A stretch of 21,765 nucleotides of DNA, from the NCBI GenBank assembly GCA_016193065.1, contig JACPSX010000092.1:1-21765 (forward strand), in the 5' to 3' direction. Made by a program: the position numbers and the translations under genes. This document shows positions 1 to 7,677 of the stretch, in pieces. The notes under the pieces were generated by a model. It searched no databases, was not told the DNA's origin, and worked only from the letters and a program-made list of their open reading frames with translations. How positions within the stretch are numbered: position 1 is the stretch's first letter; each line of letters opens with the position of its first letter. Source of the stretch: Candidatus Tectimicrobiota bacterium. Its GTDB lineage: Bacteria; JACPSX01.

Positions 1-717
1 AAATTAGCGACATACAAGCGGTAACTGCATACACCCAGAGTCCGTCGGGAAGGCTATAAAGGAACCATACGGGTAATGCGGCACGTAAGGGCTCGGACGC
101 AGCTCTTAGGTTGGAAACCTGTTCAGCACTCATCAACAATTGCGCCCAATGGGAAAGGTAAAGAGTGGTGGACCGCCATAGGAGATAGATCATACCTCCA
201 AGAAAAATTGGAAACACAACGTGCGTTGAGTACAGGGAAGCTATCGGACACCATCTCTGGGAAGCTGCTTGATACGGTGTTTCCAATGCGGACCGGATGC
301 GACAAGATCCTTCAGCATCCAGTGTGACAGCGGAGAAGGAGACAATAATCCTACCGTCTCTACTGAGCCGGGTCTGAAGCGGAGTCATCGTGCCCTCCGA
401 ATCCCCTCTTGGAGTTTTCTCAGGGCCGAAAAAGCGTTCAATTTGGCGGTGATCGGATTTTACGCTTCGCTGCCTTCTGAGAGCAATCTTATTTTCCCTA
501 TGGGTGACCTGCAAAACCCCCGTCCGCCTGGTTCGACACAGCTCACCACAGGCTTCGACGTGGCTCAGAGCGAACGGAGTTTAGTCCATCCTCCTCCGGC
601 CGGCCCCCAGCGGGTAGTGCAAATGCCTCAGTTGCCATTTGCATCCAAAGCGCTTACAAGATTCCTATCGGGAGGGGTCAACCGTCCGAAGTTTGTGCGA
701 CTTCCATAGGTTGGCCT
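1..717. other. No supported gene
   Basis: I see no convincing gene here. Plus-strand open frames at 76-327 and 269-709 give compositionally odd proteins without recognisable motifs, and no good ribosome-binding site precedes them. Base composition is less GC-rich than the kinase gene that follows. The stretch probably contains the promoter of the two-component genes, but I could not identify convincing -35/-10 or -24/-12 boxes. Confidence 0.5.
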
Positions 718-2574
718 TTGAGGATCAAGGGGTTTCATCAGAGCTTACGCTTCAAGGCAACTGCGGGGATCGTGGTGGCCGTCGTGGCCATCATGTCGAT
801 CTTCTACAGCTTCCAGGTTTTCGCCTTCCGCAACGAACTCATCAAGAACCTGAGGGACTCCAGCACCCACTACCTGAGCGATGTCATCAAGGGGAGCCTC
901 AAGCACGCCATGATCAACCGGGATCTGGGCGAGGCCCGCTACATCATCGAGACGGTCGGCAAACAACGGGGTGTGGACAACATCTTCCTGGTGGACAAGC
1001 GCGGAGAGATCATGATGTCCCCGGAGATGAGGAGGGTCGGGGAAATCCTCAACCTGAACGACTACACCTGCCAGATCTGCCACCAGTTCAGCCCCGAGGT
1101 GCGAAACAAAACCGTTATATATAAGGAAGAGAACGGCCAGCGCATCTTCCGCAACGTGAACCCCATCTTCAACGAGCCCGAGTGCTACGGCTGTCACAGC
1201 CCCCTGACCAAGGTCAATGGCGTCCTCATCACCGACTTCTCCATGGCCGACATTGAAAAGCAGATCGCCACGAAATTCAAAGAGGTTCTCCTGTCCATGG
1301 GGTTGATGATCATCACCTCGGTGATCGTCCTAAGCTTTTTGCTGAACCGCCTGGTGATCAACCGTCTGGAAAAGCTCGTGGGTCTCACGAAGTTCTTCGG
1401 TAAGGGGGATTTCGACAAGAAAGTTACAGGGGAAGGAGAAGACGAGATCGGTGTCCTGGCCGAATCCTTCAATGAGATGGCCGGCGCCCTGAAGCGCTCC
1501 ATCGAGATCCGGGACAAGAAAGAGCTTCTGGAGCGGGTGCTCGGCAACGTGCGCGAGTCCATCATCGTCATGGACCCCAACGGCACCATTCTCTTCTTCA
1601 GCCACGGGGCCGAGGAGATGCTGGGTTACGGCGCTCTGGAATTGACCGGTGAGCCGTACTCCTCCCGGGGAGAGGCGCAGGGTCAGGTCTGGAAGAGCGT
1701 CGAACGGGAGGGCTCCTTCCGGGGCGAGATCCAGCTTCTGCGCAAGAGCGGAGGAGCCTTCCCCGCCTTCGTGAACGTGAGCCATCTGCGAGACGAGCAC
1801 GACCACATCCTGGCCTACGTCGACATCACCTACGACCTGACCGAGGAGAAGAGCCGGGAATCCCTGCAAAAGCAGCTCATCCACTCCGAGCGCCTGGCCG
1901 CCACGGGGCAACTCGCCGCCGGCGTCGCTCACGAGATCAACAACCCCCTGGGCAACATCCTGCTTTACTCCAAGCTGGTCCTGGAGGAGATCTCCCCTCA
2001 GGACCCTCATTACAAGAACATCAACAAGATCGTGGACAACGTGGTGCGCAGCAAGAAAATCGTCTCGGACTTGTTGGATTACACCCGCAGCAGCGACACG
2101 GACAAGAAGCCTAACGATGTGAACCGGATCGTCCAGGCCGCCAACAGCATTCTGGCCAACGAGATCCGGATTAATAATGTGGAGTGCCACCTGCGCCTGC
2201 AGTCCGATCTCCCCCCGGTCATCTGCGACCGCAGCCAGATCCAACAGGTTCTGGTCAACGTCATGCAGAACTCCATCCAGGCCTTCCAGGCCGGAGGACG
2301 GATCGAGGTGATCACCCGGGCTCCGGATCCGGACTGGGTCGTCGTGACGGTCAGGGACAACGGGCCCGGCATCCCCAAGGCCCTGCAGTCCAAGGTGTTC
2401 GAACCCTTTTACACAACCAAGGACAATGGCACGGGTCTTGGCCTCTCCATCTGTTACGGGATCATTCAGAGGCACGGGGGGCACATCTGGATCGAAAGCG
2501 GCAACGGCGAGGGAGGGACGGCGGTGGTCTTTCGACTGCCGGTGGCGGCCAGCGTGGCTGCGGCACCCGTATAG
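718..2574 (+). CDS. Membrane sensor histidine kinase with two haem-c motifs, HAMP and PAS domains
   Basis: This 618-residue sensor kinase should autophosphorylate and pass phosphate to the regulator encoded 12 bp downstream. Domains in order: first membrane helix about residues 16-36; extracytoplasmic sensor about 37-185 with CQICH (C118, C121, H122) and CYGCH (C156, C159, H160); second helix about 190-210; HAMP about 210-262; PAS about 270-375; HisKA with H405 in the motif AHEINNPLGN; and an ATPase domain with an N-box (NVMQNSIQAF), G1 (DNGPGIP) and G2 (GTGLGLSI). The CxxCH pairs imply covalent haem c outside the membrane, so the signal may be redox state or a haem ligand; that is inference. 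The start is TTG at 718 with only a weak upstream AGG, so the exact start is uncertain. The family assignment is secure. Confidence 0.93.
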   Translation: MRIKGFHQSLRFKATAGIVVAVVAIMSIFYSFQVFAFRNELIKNLRDSSTHYLSDVIKGSLKHAMINRDLGEARYIIETVGKQRGVDNIFLVDKRGEIMMSPEMRRVGEILNLNDYTCQICHQFSPEVRNKTVIYKEENGQRIFRNVNPIFNEPECYGCHSPLTKVNGVLITDFSMADIEKQIATKFKEVLLSMGLMIITSVIVLSFLLNRLVINRLEKLVGLTKFFGKGDFDKKVTGEGEDEIGVLAESFNEMAGALKRSIEIRDKKELLERVLGNVRESIIVMDPNGTILFFSHGAEEMLGYGALELTGEPYSSRGEAQGQVWKSVEREGSFRGEIQLLRKSGGAFPAFVNVSHLRDEHDHILAYVDITYDLTEEKSRESLQKQLIHSERLAATGQLAAGVAHEINNPLGNILLYSKLVLEEISPQDPHYKNINKIVDNVVRSKKIVSDLLDYTRSSDTDKKPNDVNRIVQAANSILANEIRINNVECHLRLQSDLPPVICDRSQIQQVLVNVMQNSIQAFQAGGRIEVITRAPDPDWVVVTVRDNGPGIPKALQSKVFEPFYTTKDNGTGLGLSICYGIIQRHGGHIWIESGNGEGGTAVVFRLPVAASVAAAPV

Positions 2575-2586
2575 AGGGAAAAGTTC

Positions 2587-3969
2587 ATGGAACTGCCCCG
2601 CAAGCGCATCCTGATCGTGGACGACGAGGAAGACACCCGGGACGCCTGCACCCAGGCCCTCAAGAAAGAGAACTACGAGGTTGTGACCTGCAGCAACGGC
2701 TTCGAGGCCCTCGAGCGCTTCCGGACGGATGCTTTTGACATTGTCGTGGCCGACATCAAGATGCCCAGGATGAGCGGCATCGAGCTCCTGAGATCCCTCC
2801 ACAAGATCGATCCCCAACTGGCGGTCATCATGATCACGGGTTACGCCGACGTGGACACGGCAGTGGAATCCATGCGGGAGGGGGCCGTGGACTACGTCCC
2901 CAAGCCCTTCACTCCCGACGAGCTGCGGCTGGTGATCAAGAACGCACTGGAGCGCCAGCACCTCCTTCAGGAAAACCGGGCTCTCAAGGAAGCCCTGCGC
3001 CGTTCGGTGAATGCCGGGGAGATCATCGGCGAGAGCGAGCCCATCCAGAAAGTCCGCCAGCTCATCGACAAGGTGGCCGGCACCGACTCCACAGTTCTCA
3101 TCCTGGGGGAAACGGGAACCGGCAAGGAGCTCGTGGCCCGCCAGATCCATCAGAAGAGCAGCCGGGGCAACAGCCAGTTGGTGGTCGTCAACTGCGCCGC
3201 GATTCCGGCCGATCTTCTGGAAAGCGAGCTTTTCGGCCACGAGAAGGGCGCCTTCACGGGGGCCCTGCGCCGCAAAAAGGGGTTCTTCGAGCTGGCCGAC
3301 GGCGGCACCCTTTTCCTGGACGAGGTGGGGGACATGAGCGTCGATCTGCAGTCCAAGCTCATGCGGGCCTTGCAGGAGAGGGAGATCCAGCCCGTGGGGA
3401 GCGAGCGCAAGGTCTACGTGGACGTGCGCATCGTGGCGGCCACCAACCGGGACCTGAAGGACGCCATCCGCCGCGGCACTTTTCGGGAAGACCTCTACTA
3501 CCGCCTGAACGTCATGCCGATCGTGCTCCCTCCCCTGCGGGAGCGGCCGGGGGATATTTCCCTGCTGGCCGATTATTTTCTCGGGAAGTACAACGCCGAT
3601 CTGAAAAAACGAGTGAGAGGGTTCACCCCGGGGGCCCGCGCCCTTCTGGAAAGCTACCCGTGGCCCGGAAACGTCCGTGAGCTGGAAAACGCCGTCGAGC
3701 GAGCCGTGATCCTCAACGAGGGGGAGATGATTACGGTGGACAGCTTCAGCCAGCTCAGCAGCGAAGCGGCGCCCGCCTCAGCGGCTGCAGGAGATGGGGC
3801 CAAGGAAGTGAACCGATACCCCTCTCTCAAGAAGGTCGAGCAGGACTACATCCTCGAGGTGCTGCAGGCCACCCGCTGGAACCGCAAGAAAGCTTCCGAG
3901 ATCCTCGGGATCAGCACCGTGACCCTGTGGCGCAAGATTGAGGAGAGACAAAAAGACATTAAAGAATGA
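2587..3969 (+). CDS. NtrC-family sigma-54-dependent response regulator
   Basis: This 460-residue cytoplasmic transcription activator is the likely partner of the preceding kinase. An N-terminal receiver domain (about 1-120) has the acidic pair D12/D13, phosphoacceptor D56 (VVADIKMP) and the conserved lysine in PKPF. The central AAA+ domain (about 140-370) has Walker A GETGTGKE from G174, the sigma-54-contacting GAFTGA motif at residues 221-226, and Walker B GGTLFLDEVGD. The C-terminus carries a Fis-type helix-turn-helix (ASEILGISTVTLWRKI). Length and layout are normal for AtoC/ZraR-like regulators. The promoter at 4091-4106, just downstream, has the -24/-12 form this protein class activates, so the operon from 4141 is its probable target. 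TGAAA at 3967 and TTTCA at 3992 form a weak inverted pair that might be a binding site. Confidence 0.95.
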   Translation: MELPRKRILIVDDEEDTRDACTQALKKENYEVVTCSNGFEALERFRTDAFDIVVADIKMPRMSGIELLRSLHKIDPQLAVIMITGYADVDTAVESMREGAVDYVPKPFTPDELRLVIKNALERQHLLQENRALKEALRRSVNAGEIIGESEPIQKVRQLIDKVAGTDSTVLILGETGTGKELVARQIHQKSSRGNSQLVVVNCAAIPADLLESELFGHEKGAFTGALRRKKGFFELADGGTLFLDEVGDMSVDLQSKLMRALQEREIQPVGSERKVYVDVRIVAATNRDLKDAIRRGTFREDLYYRLNVMPIVLPPLRERPGDISLLADYFLGKYNADLKKRVRGFTPGARALLESYPWPGNVRELENAVERAVILNEGEMITVDSFSQLSSEAAPASAAAGDGAKEVNRYPSLKKVEQDYILEVLQATRWNRKKASEILGISTVTLWRKIEERQKDIKE

Positions 3970-4090
3970 AATGATCCCTTGCAAGAATTCGTTTCACTTT
4001 TGTTGTTCCTTCCTCTCCAAATTTCCTGAGCAACCTTCCGACCCTCAGACACCCCAGCAAATATAAGGCATTGGCAGATTCCCTTCCCCG

Positions 4091-4106
4091 TGGCACGCAA
4101 CCTGCA
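4091..4106 (+). promoter_or_regulatory. Sigma-54 (-24/-12) promoter of the molybdoenzyme operon
   Basis: The sequence reads TGGCACG-CAAC-CTGCA. It matches the sigma-54 consensus TGGCACR-N4-TTGCW at every defined position but one, and keeps the invariant GG and GC dinucleotides 10 bp apart. The expected transcription start is near 4117, followed by a strong ribosome-binding site and ATG at 4141. It lies 121 bp after the sigma-54 activator gene, which makes a functional link likely. It also argues against an upstream GTG start at 4090 for the next gene. Confidence 0.8.
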
Positions 4107-4140
4107 CTTCTCTCCGGCAACACTCATAGAGGAAGGGCTC

Positions 4141-4572
4141 ATGAACGGATTGATGGATCTCCTCGGGAAAAAGTTCTTCTCCAGGGGCAGCGGCGATACG
4201 GGAAGGCCGGAGGTCCGGCGCATCCTGCTCGTTCACAACGAGCAGGACCAGTGCGAGTCCCTCACGGACTTCCTGGAAGAGGAAGGCTACCGGGTCTCCC
4301 GCACCCGCCAGGGCCGCAAGGCCGTCTCCATGGTTCTCAACGGAGGAGTGGACGCGGTCATCATCAAGGGGAAGCTGCTGGATCTTTCCGGATACGAAGT
4401 AGCTTCCATCGTGCGCCGGCTCGACCCCGAGATCCGTGTGATTCTCACTGTGGGCGACGAGTCGGAACTTTACGGTGGCGAAAGAGAGCAAGTGGATTTC
4501 TTCCCGTGCCTGCTCGAACCCTTCCAGCCGCGCCAGATTTTGCGGGCCCTGGAGGGGGGCGCACAGAAATAG
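4141..4572 (+). CDS. Degenerate receiver (pseudo-receiver) protein
   Basis: This 143-residue cytoplasmic protein has a CheY-like receiver fold at about residues 26-140. The usual chemistry is missing: the acidic pocket reads H32-N33-E34 instead of two aspartates, the phosphoacceptor position is K76 (AVIIKGKLLDLSGYEV, where DxxxPxxxG is normal), and the switch lysine of the KPF motif is glutamate (LLEPF). It is therefore unlikely to be phosphorylated and may act as a protein-interaction module. I chose the ATG at 4141 because AGAGGAAGGG lies just upstream; the in-frame GTG at 4090 would place the start within the sigma-54 promoter. It is the first gene of the respiratory operon, an unusual place for a receiver. 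Its role is unknown. Confidence 0.8.
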   Translation: MNGLMDLLGKKFFSRGSGDTGRPEVRRILLVHNEQDQCESLTDFLEEEGYRVSRTRQGRKAVSMVLNGGVDAVIIKGKLLDLSGYEVASIVRRLDPEIRVILTVGDESELYGGEREQVDFFPCLLEPFQPRQILRALEGGAQK

Positions 4573-4581
4573 GAGCGGGCC

Positions 4582-5037
4582 ATGAATCGACGAGCACTGC
4601 GTCTGCAACTGAAAATCGGCGCCGTCGCCGGTGCCGCGGCCTTTCTCTTCGTGGGAGTTCCCTGGGGAATATTTTACGGGGGCTCCTTCGGCCTGCTCTC
4701 GGCGGTCAGCATCATGGGCTCCCCCTTGCCGGAGCGCAGCGTCGTCACCCTCTTCGTGATCGGCGGCATGGCCCTCGGCGTGGCCGCGGCCTGCCTCTTC
4801 TGGCTGGCCGTAGGCTCCCTGGTCGCGCTGGCCGTGGGAACCGTCACCAAGCATCTCGTCAACAAATCCCTGGAGAGGATCGACTCGCGGGAAACTCTCG
4901 ACTCTGCAGATTCCTCCGGGCCCACCCCCTTCATTATCGGGCTCAGGACTGTGCAGCACTTCTTTTCCTCTGAGGACACCCCAAGGGTTCAGAGTCCTGC
5001 GGAGACCATGAAAGGAGGAACCGGTGACCTGGCTTAA
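4582..5037 (+). CDS. Membrane protein with two predicted helices, unknown function
   Basis: This 151-residue protein starts at an ATG preceded by AGGAGCGGGCC. Hydrophobic stretches at about residues 12-45 (rich in Gly and Ala, possibly a helical hairpin or a helix plus re-entrant segment) and 56-87 predict inner-membrane insertion. The C-terminal third (about 95-151) is hydrophilic and probably cytoplasmic. I do not recognise a family. It sits between the pseudo-receiver and the Fe-S subunit, and its 3' end overlaps the next small gene by 14 bp, so it is co-transcribed and probably translationally coupled. An assembly or accessory role for the respiratory complex is plausible inference only. 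Confidence 0.75.
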   Translation: MNRRALRLQLKIGAVAGAAAFLFVGVPWGIFYGGSFGLLSAVSIMGSPLPERSVVTLFVIGGMALGVAAACLFWLAVGSLVALAVGTVTKHLVNKSLERIDSRETLDSADSSGPTPFIIGLRTVQHFFSSEDTPRVQSPAETMKGGTGDLA

Positions 5038-5146
5038 ACTCTTCTTGATGTACGGCGGAATCTTGTTTGCGGTGGCGCTGTTTGCCGCCTGGAGCTGGCA
5101 CGCATCCGGCGGGCAGGGGAAGAACCTTTCTGAAAAAGGGAAGTAA
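5024..5146 (+). CDS. 40-residue single-pass membrane peptide
   Basis: A GTG at 5024 opens a 40-codon frame ending in TAA at 5144-5146. AAAGGAGG at 5011-5018, six bases upstream, is one of the strongest ribosome-binding sites in the operon, and it lies inside the end of the preceding gene. The peptide begins MTWLKLFLMYGGILFAVALF, giving one hydrophobic helix at about residues 4-24, followed by a short polar tail rich in Gly and Lys. The next gene starts two bases after the stop. Small single-helix subunits are common in membrane oxidoreductases, so a structural subunit of the NrfD-containing complex is a reasonable guess. I do not recognise a family. Confidence 0.7.
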   Translation: MTWLKLFLMYGGILFAVALFAAWSWHASGGQGKNLSEKGK

Positions 5147-5148
5147 TC

Positions 5149-5754
5149 GTGGAAGGTAACGGCTCCCGCAAGAAAGGCAAACGCTACGCCATGCTCATTG
5201 ACTTGAGGCGCTGCCTGGGCTGCCACTCCTGCGCGGTGGCCTGCAAGAGTGAAAACGACGTTCCCCTGGGAGTCTACCGGACCTGGGTCAAGATCGTGGA
5301 GAAGGGGTCCTACCCCAACGTGCGCCGGGTCTTCGTCCCCAGCCTGTGCAATAACTGCGAGCGCCCCGTGTGCCTGAGCGTGTGCCCGGTGAAAGCGACT
5401 TACCGCAGGCCTGACGGCATCGTCATGATCGACGAGCACCGCTGCATCGGCTGCAAGTACTGCATGGCCGCCTGCCCTTACGATGCCCGGCACGTGAACC
5501 CGATCAAGAAGATCGTGCAAAAGTGCTACTTCTGCTTCCACCGGGTGGACGCCGGGCTGGTTCCGGCCTGTGTGAACACCTGCCCCGGCGGGGCCCGCGT
5601 GTTCGGTGACGTGAACGACCCCGAAAGCGAGATCTCCCGCCTGATCGCCACGAACCCAGTCCAGGTCCTCAAGCCCGAGAAGGGGACCGAGCCCCGGGTC
5701 TACTACATCGGACTCGATGAGATGGCCGCCAAGGCAAAGGTAGAGGAAGCCTGA
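5149..5754 (+). CDS. Electron-transfer Fe-S subunit of a PSR/DMSO-reductase-type complex, four [4Fe-4S] clusters
   Basis: This 201-residue protein starts at GTG, with AAGGGAAG upstream. It carries sixteen cysteines in four ferredoxin-type sets: C22/C25/C28/C32, C67/C70/C75/C79, C99/C102/C105/C109 and C126/C129/C141/C145. This is the standard arrangement of the PsrB/PhsB/TtrB/NrfC family. It should relay electrons between the NrfD-type membrane subunit and the molybdopterin subunit. It has no signal peptide of its own; in this family the subunit usually crosses the membrane bound to the Tat-exported catalytic partner encoded at 7678. It is separated by one base from the next gene. The family is certain; the exact enzyme is not. 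Confidence 0.93.
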   Translation: MEGNGSRKKGKRYAMLIDLRRCLGCHSCAVACKSENDVPLGVYRTWVKIVEKGSYPNVRRVFVPSLCNNCERPVCLSVCPVKATYRRPDGIVMIDEHRCIGCKYCMAACPYDARHVNPIKKIVQKCYFCFHRVDAGLVPACVNTCPGGARVFGDVNDPESEISRLIATNPVQVLKPEKGTEPRVYYIGLDEMAAKAKVEEA

Positions 5755-5755
5755 G

Positions 5756-6655
5756 ATGATCGAAGTCCAGACGATTTACAACGTCCCTTACGGAGAGGCA
5801 TTGGGGGTCCCCATCGCCGTCTACTTTTACCTCACGGGTCTCAGCGCGGGCTCCTTTATCCTGTCCACCCTGGCCTACGGTTTCGGCATGGCCAGGTACA
5901 AGCCCCTGGGGAAGATCGGCGTCGTGCTGGCAACCCTGCTCCTGGTCGTGGCCCCCGTGAACCTGATGATCGACCTGGAGCAGCCCTGGCGCTTCTGGGA
6001 GCTCTTCTACTACATCAACCTCACTTCTGCCATCTCCTGGGGCTCGTTCCTGCTCACCCTCTACCCGATCAACTGCGTGATCTACGGCACCTTCATGTTC
6101 ATGGGAAAAGCCCGGCTCACGAAAATTTTTGGTCTCATCGGCATCCCGCTGGCCCTGTCGGTGCACGGCTACACGGGCTTCATCCTGGCCCTGGCCAAGG
6201 CCCGCATTTTGTGGAACACGGCCTTGATGCCTTTCATCTTTCTGGTGTCGGCCATGGTTTCCGGAATCGCCATGATGATCCTGGTGGCGATCGTCCGGGA
6301 CAAATACTTCAGCGCCGAGCGCAAGATTAACATGGACCTCATCAACGGCCTGGTGGTCATGTTGATCGGATCCATCGTGGCCGATCTCACTCTGATCGGC
6401 ACGGACATCCTCGTTCTTTTGAACTCCCACGACGAAGCCTACGAGGCCGCGCAACTGATCCTCACAGGGGCCTTCCGAAATATCTTCCTGGGAGGCGAGA
6501 TTTTCCTGGGGGCGCTGATCCCCCTGGCTCTCTTGAGCAACCGCATCACCCGGACTCCCTTTGGCATCACGGTGGCCTCGGTCCTGGTCATGATCGGAAT
6601 TTTCGCCATGCGCTACACCATGGTGATCGGCGGACAGGCGATTCCCCAACATTGA
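5756..6655 (+). CDS. NrfD/PsrC-family quinone-interacting membrane subunit
   Basis: This 299-residue protein has about eight hydrophobic helices spread over its full length and the family-typical start (EALGVPIAVYFYLTGLSAGS) followed by a conserved turn with LEQPWRFWELFYY. NrfD/PsrC proteins anchor the Fe-S and molybdopterin subunits and exchange electrons with quinol or quinone in the membrane, sometimes with proton translocation. The ATG at 5756 follows the stop of the Fe-S gene by one base, so the two are translationally coupled. Length is normal for the shorter eight-helix PsrC type. Nothing in the sequence separates quinol oxidation from quinone reduction. Confidence 0.92.
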   Translation: MIEVQTIYNVPYGEALGVPIAVYFYLTGLSAGSFILSTLAYGFGMARYKPLGKIGVVLATLLLVVAPVNLMIDLEQPWRFWELFYYINLTSAISWGSFLLTLYPINCVIYGTFMFMGKARLTKIFGLIGIPLALSVHGYTGFILALAKARILWNTALMPFIFLVSAMVSGIAMMILVAIVRDKYFSAERKINMDLINGLVVMLIGSIVADLTLIGTDILVLLNSHDEAYEAAQLILTGAFRNIFLGGEIFLGALIPLALLSNRITRTPFGITVASVLVMIGIFAMRYTMVIGGQAIPQH

Positions 6656-6682
6656 GCTATAAACCACGCAAGGAGGAACTGA

Positions 6683-7675
6683 ATGATGGAATCGAGTACC
6701 AAGCAAGAGATCCGGCGCGCTGCCAAGAGACAGCAGGATGAGTTTGAGGCCCAGAAGATCCGGGCCGGTACACTGCGCCCGAATCTCCTCTCGGCCACCT
6801 TGTTTATCCTATGCGCCCTGGCGGGAGTGGGGGCGTTCGTCCTCACCAACAACCCGATCCCCACCGGGATCCTGCTGGTGGCGGGCGTGTTCATCCTTCT
6901 GGCTCTGAAGGTCGCAGCTCAGTGGGAGCGGGCTATCGTCCTGCGCCTGGGGAGATTCCACCGGATGGCGGGCCCGGGACTTTTCATCATTTTTCCCTTG
7001 ATCGACACGATCCCCTACTGGATTGACCTGCGGCTAACCGCTACCGGCTTCCGGGCCGAGGAAACCTTGACCAAAGACAACGTCCCCGTGGACGTGGACG
7101 CCGTCTGCTTCTGGAAAGTCGTCAACCCTGAAAAAGCGGCACTGGAAGTCACCGACTACTACGACGTGATCAGTTGGGCATCTCAGACGGCTCTGCGGGA
7201 TGTGATCGGCAAGAGCGAGCTCTCCGATATGCTCGTGGGGCGTGAGAATATCGACGAGCAGATCAAGAACCTCATTGACAAGCGCACCGACGGCTGGGGC
7301 CTTCAGGTCCTCTCCGTCGAAATCCGGGACGTGATCATCCCGGCCTCTCTCCAGGACGCCCTGTCGATCCAGGCCCAGGCAGAGAGAGAGCGTCAGGCCC
7401 GGGTTATCCTCGGACGATCGGAGACTCAGATTGCCCAGATGTTCGCCGAGGCAGCCGAATCCTACAAGGATAATCCCACGGCCCTTCACCTGCGAGCCAT
7501 GAACATGCTCTACGAAGGCCTCAAGGAGAAGGGCTCCATGGTCATCGTTCCGAGCTCGGCCGTAGAGACCATGGGGCTGGGAGCTCTCATGGGAGTGACC
7601 GCTCTCAATAAGATCACCAACGGCGGCAACGATGAAAAGACGGACGGCAACGGCAGCCATCCAGCGAGTGAATAA
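6683..7675 (+). CDS. SPFH/band-7 protein of the slipin (stomatin-like) type
   Basis: This 330-residue protein follows AAGGAGG. Two adjacent hydrophobic segments (about residues 32-55 and 60-78) form a membrane hairpin. The band-7 domain (about 79-240) has the typical WERAIVLRLGRFHRMAGPGL entry, IDLR, the VPVDVDAVCFWKV strand and the QTALRDVIGKSELSDML helix. A coiled, Ala/Glu-rich stretch (about 235-280) and a hydrophilic tail follow. Slipins oligomerise in the inner membrane and are linked to membrane microdomains and protein quality control, often beside an NfeD gene, which is absent here. Placement between the membrane subunit and the catalytic subunit of a molybdoenzyme is unusual and suggests a scaffold or assembly role; that is inference. 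Confidence 0.9.
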   Translation: MMESSTKQEIRRAAKRQQDEFEAQKIRAGTLRPNLLSATLFILCALAGVGAFVLTNNPIPTGILLVAGVFILLALKVAAQWERAIVLRLGRFHRMAGPGLFIIFPLIDTIPYWIDLRLTATGFRAEETLTKDNVPVDVDAVCFWKVVNPEKAALEVTDYYDVISWASQTALRDVIGKSELSDMLVGRENIDEQIKNLIDKRTDGWGLQVLSVEIRDVIIPASLQDALSIQAQAERERQARVILGRSETQIAQMFAEAAESYKDNPTALHLRAMNMLYEGLKEKGSMVIVPSSAVETMGLGALMGVTALNKITNGGNDEKTDGNGSHPASE

Positions 7676-7677
7676 CG

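Noticed and set aside
269-709. Plus-strand frame of 146 codons upstream of the kinase
   Set aside because: No ribosome-binding site, no recognisable motif, and many rare-looking residue runs; probably chance.
1330-3240. Long minus-strand open frame (636 codons) opposite the two-component genes
   Set aside because: It mirrors the kinase and regulator genes, whose domains are unmistakable. Its product is Asp/Val/His-rich without motifs, typical of antisense frames in GC-rich DNA.
4090-4140. GTG start at 4090 for the pseudo-receiver gene
   Set aside because: It would begin within the sigma-54 promoter and upstream of the expected transcription start, and a strong ribosome-binding site precedes the ATG at 4141.
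5095-5110. Second sigma-54-like motif (TGGCACGCATCCGGCG)
   Set aside because: The -12 half is poor (CGGCG for TTGCW) and it lies inside the 40-residue gene within the operon.
4045-5541. Minus-strand frame of 498 codons
   Set aside because: It lies opposite the pseudo-receiver, membrane and Fe-S genes, which have good ribosome-binding sites and clear motifs.
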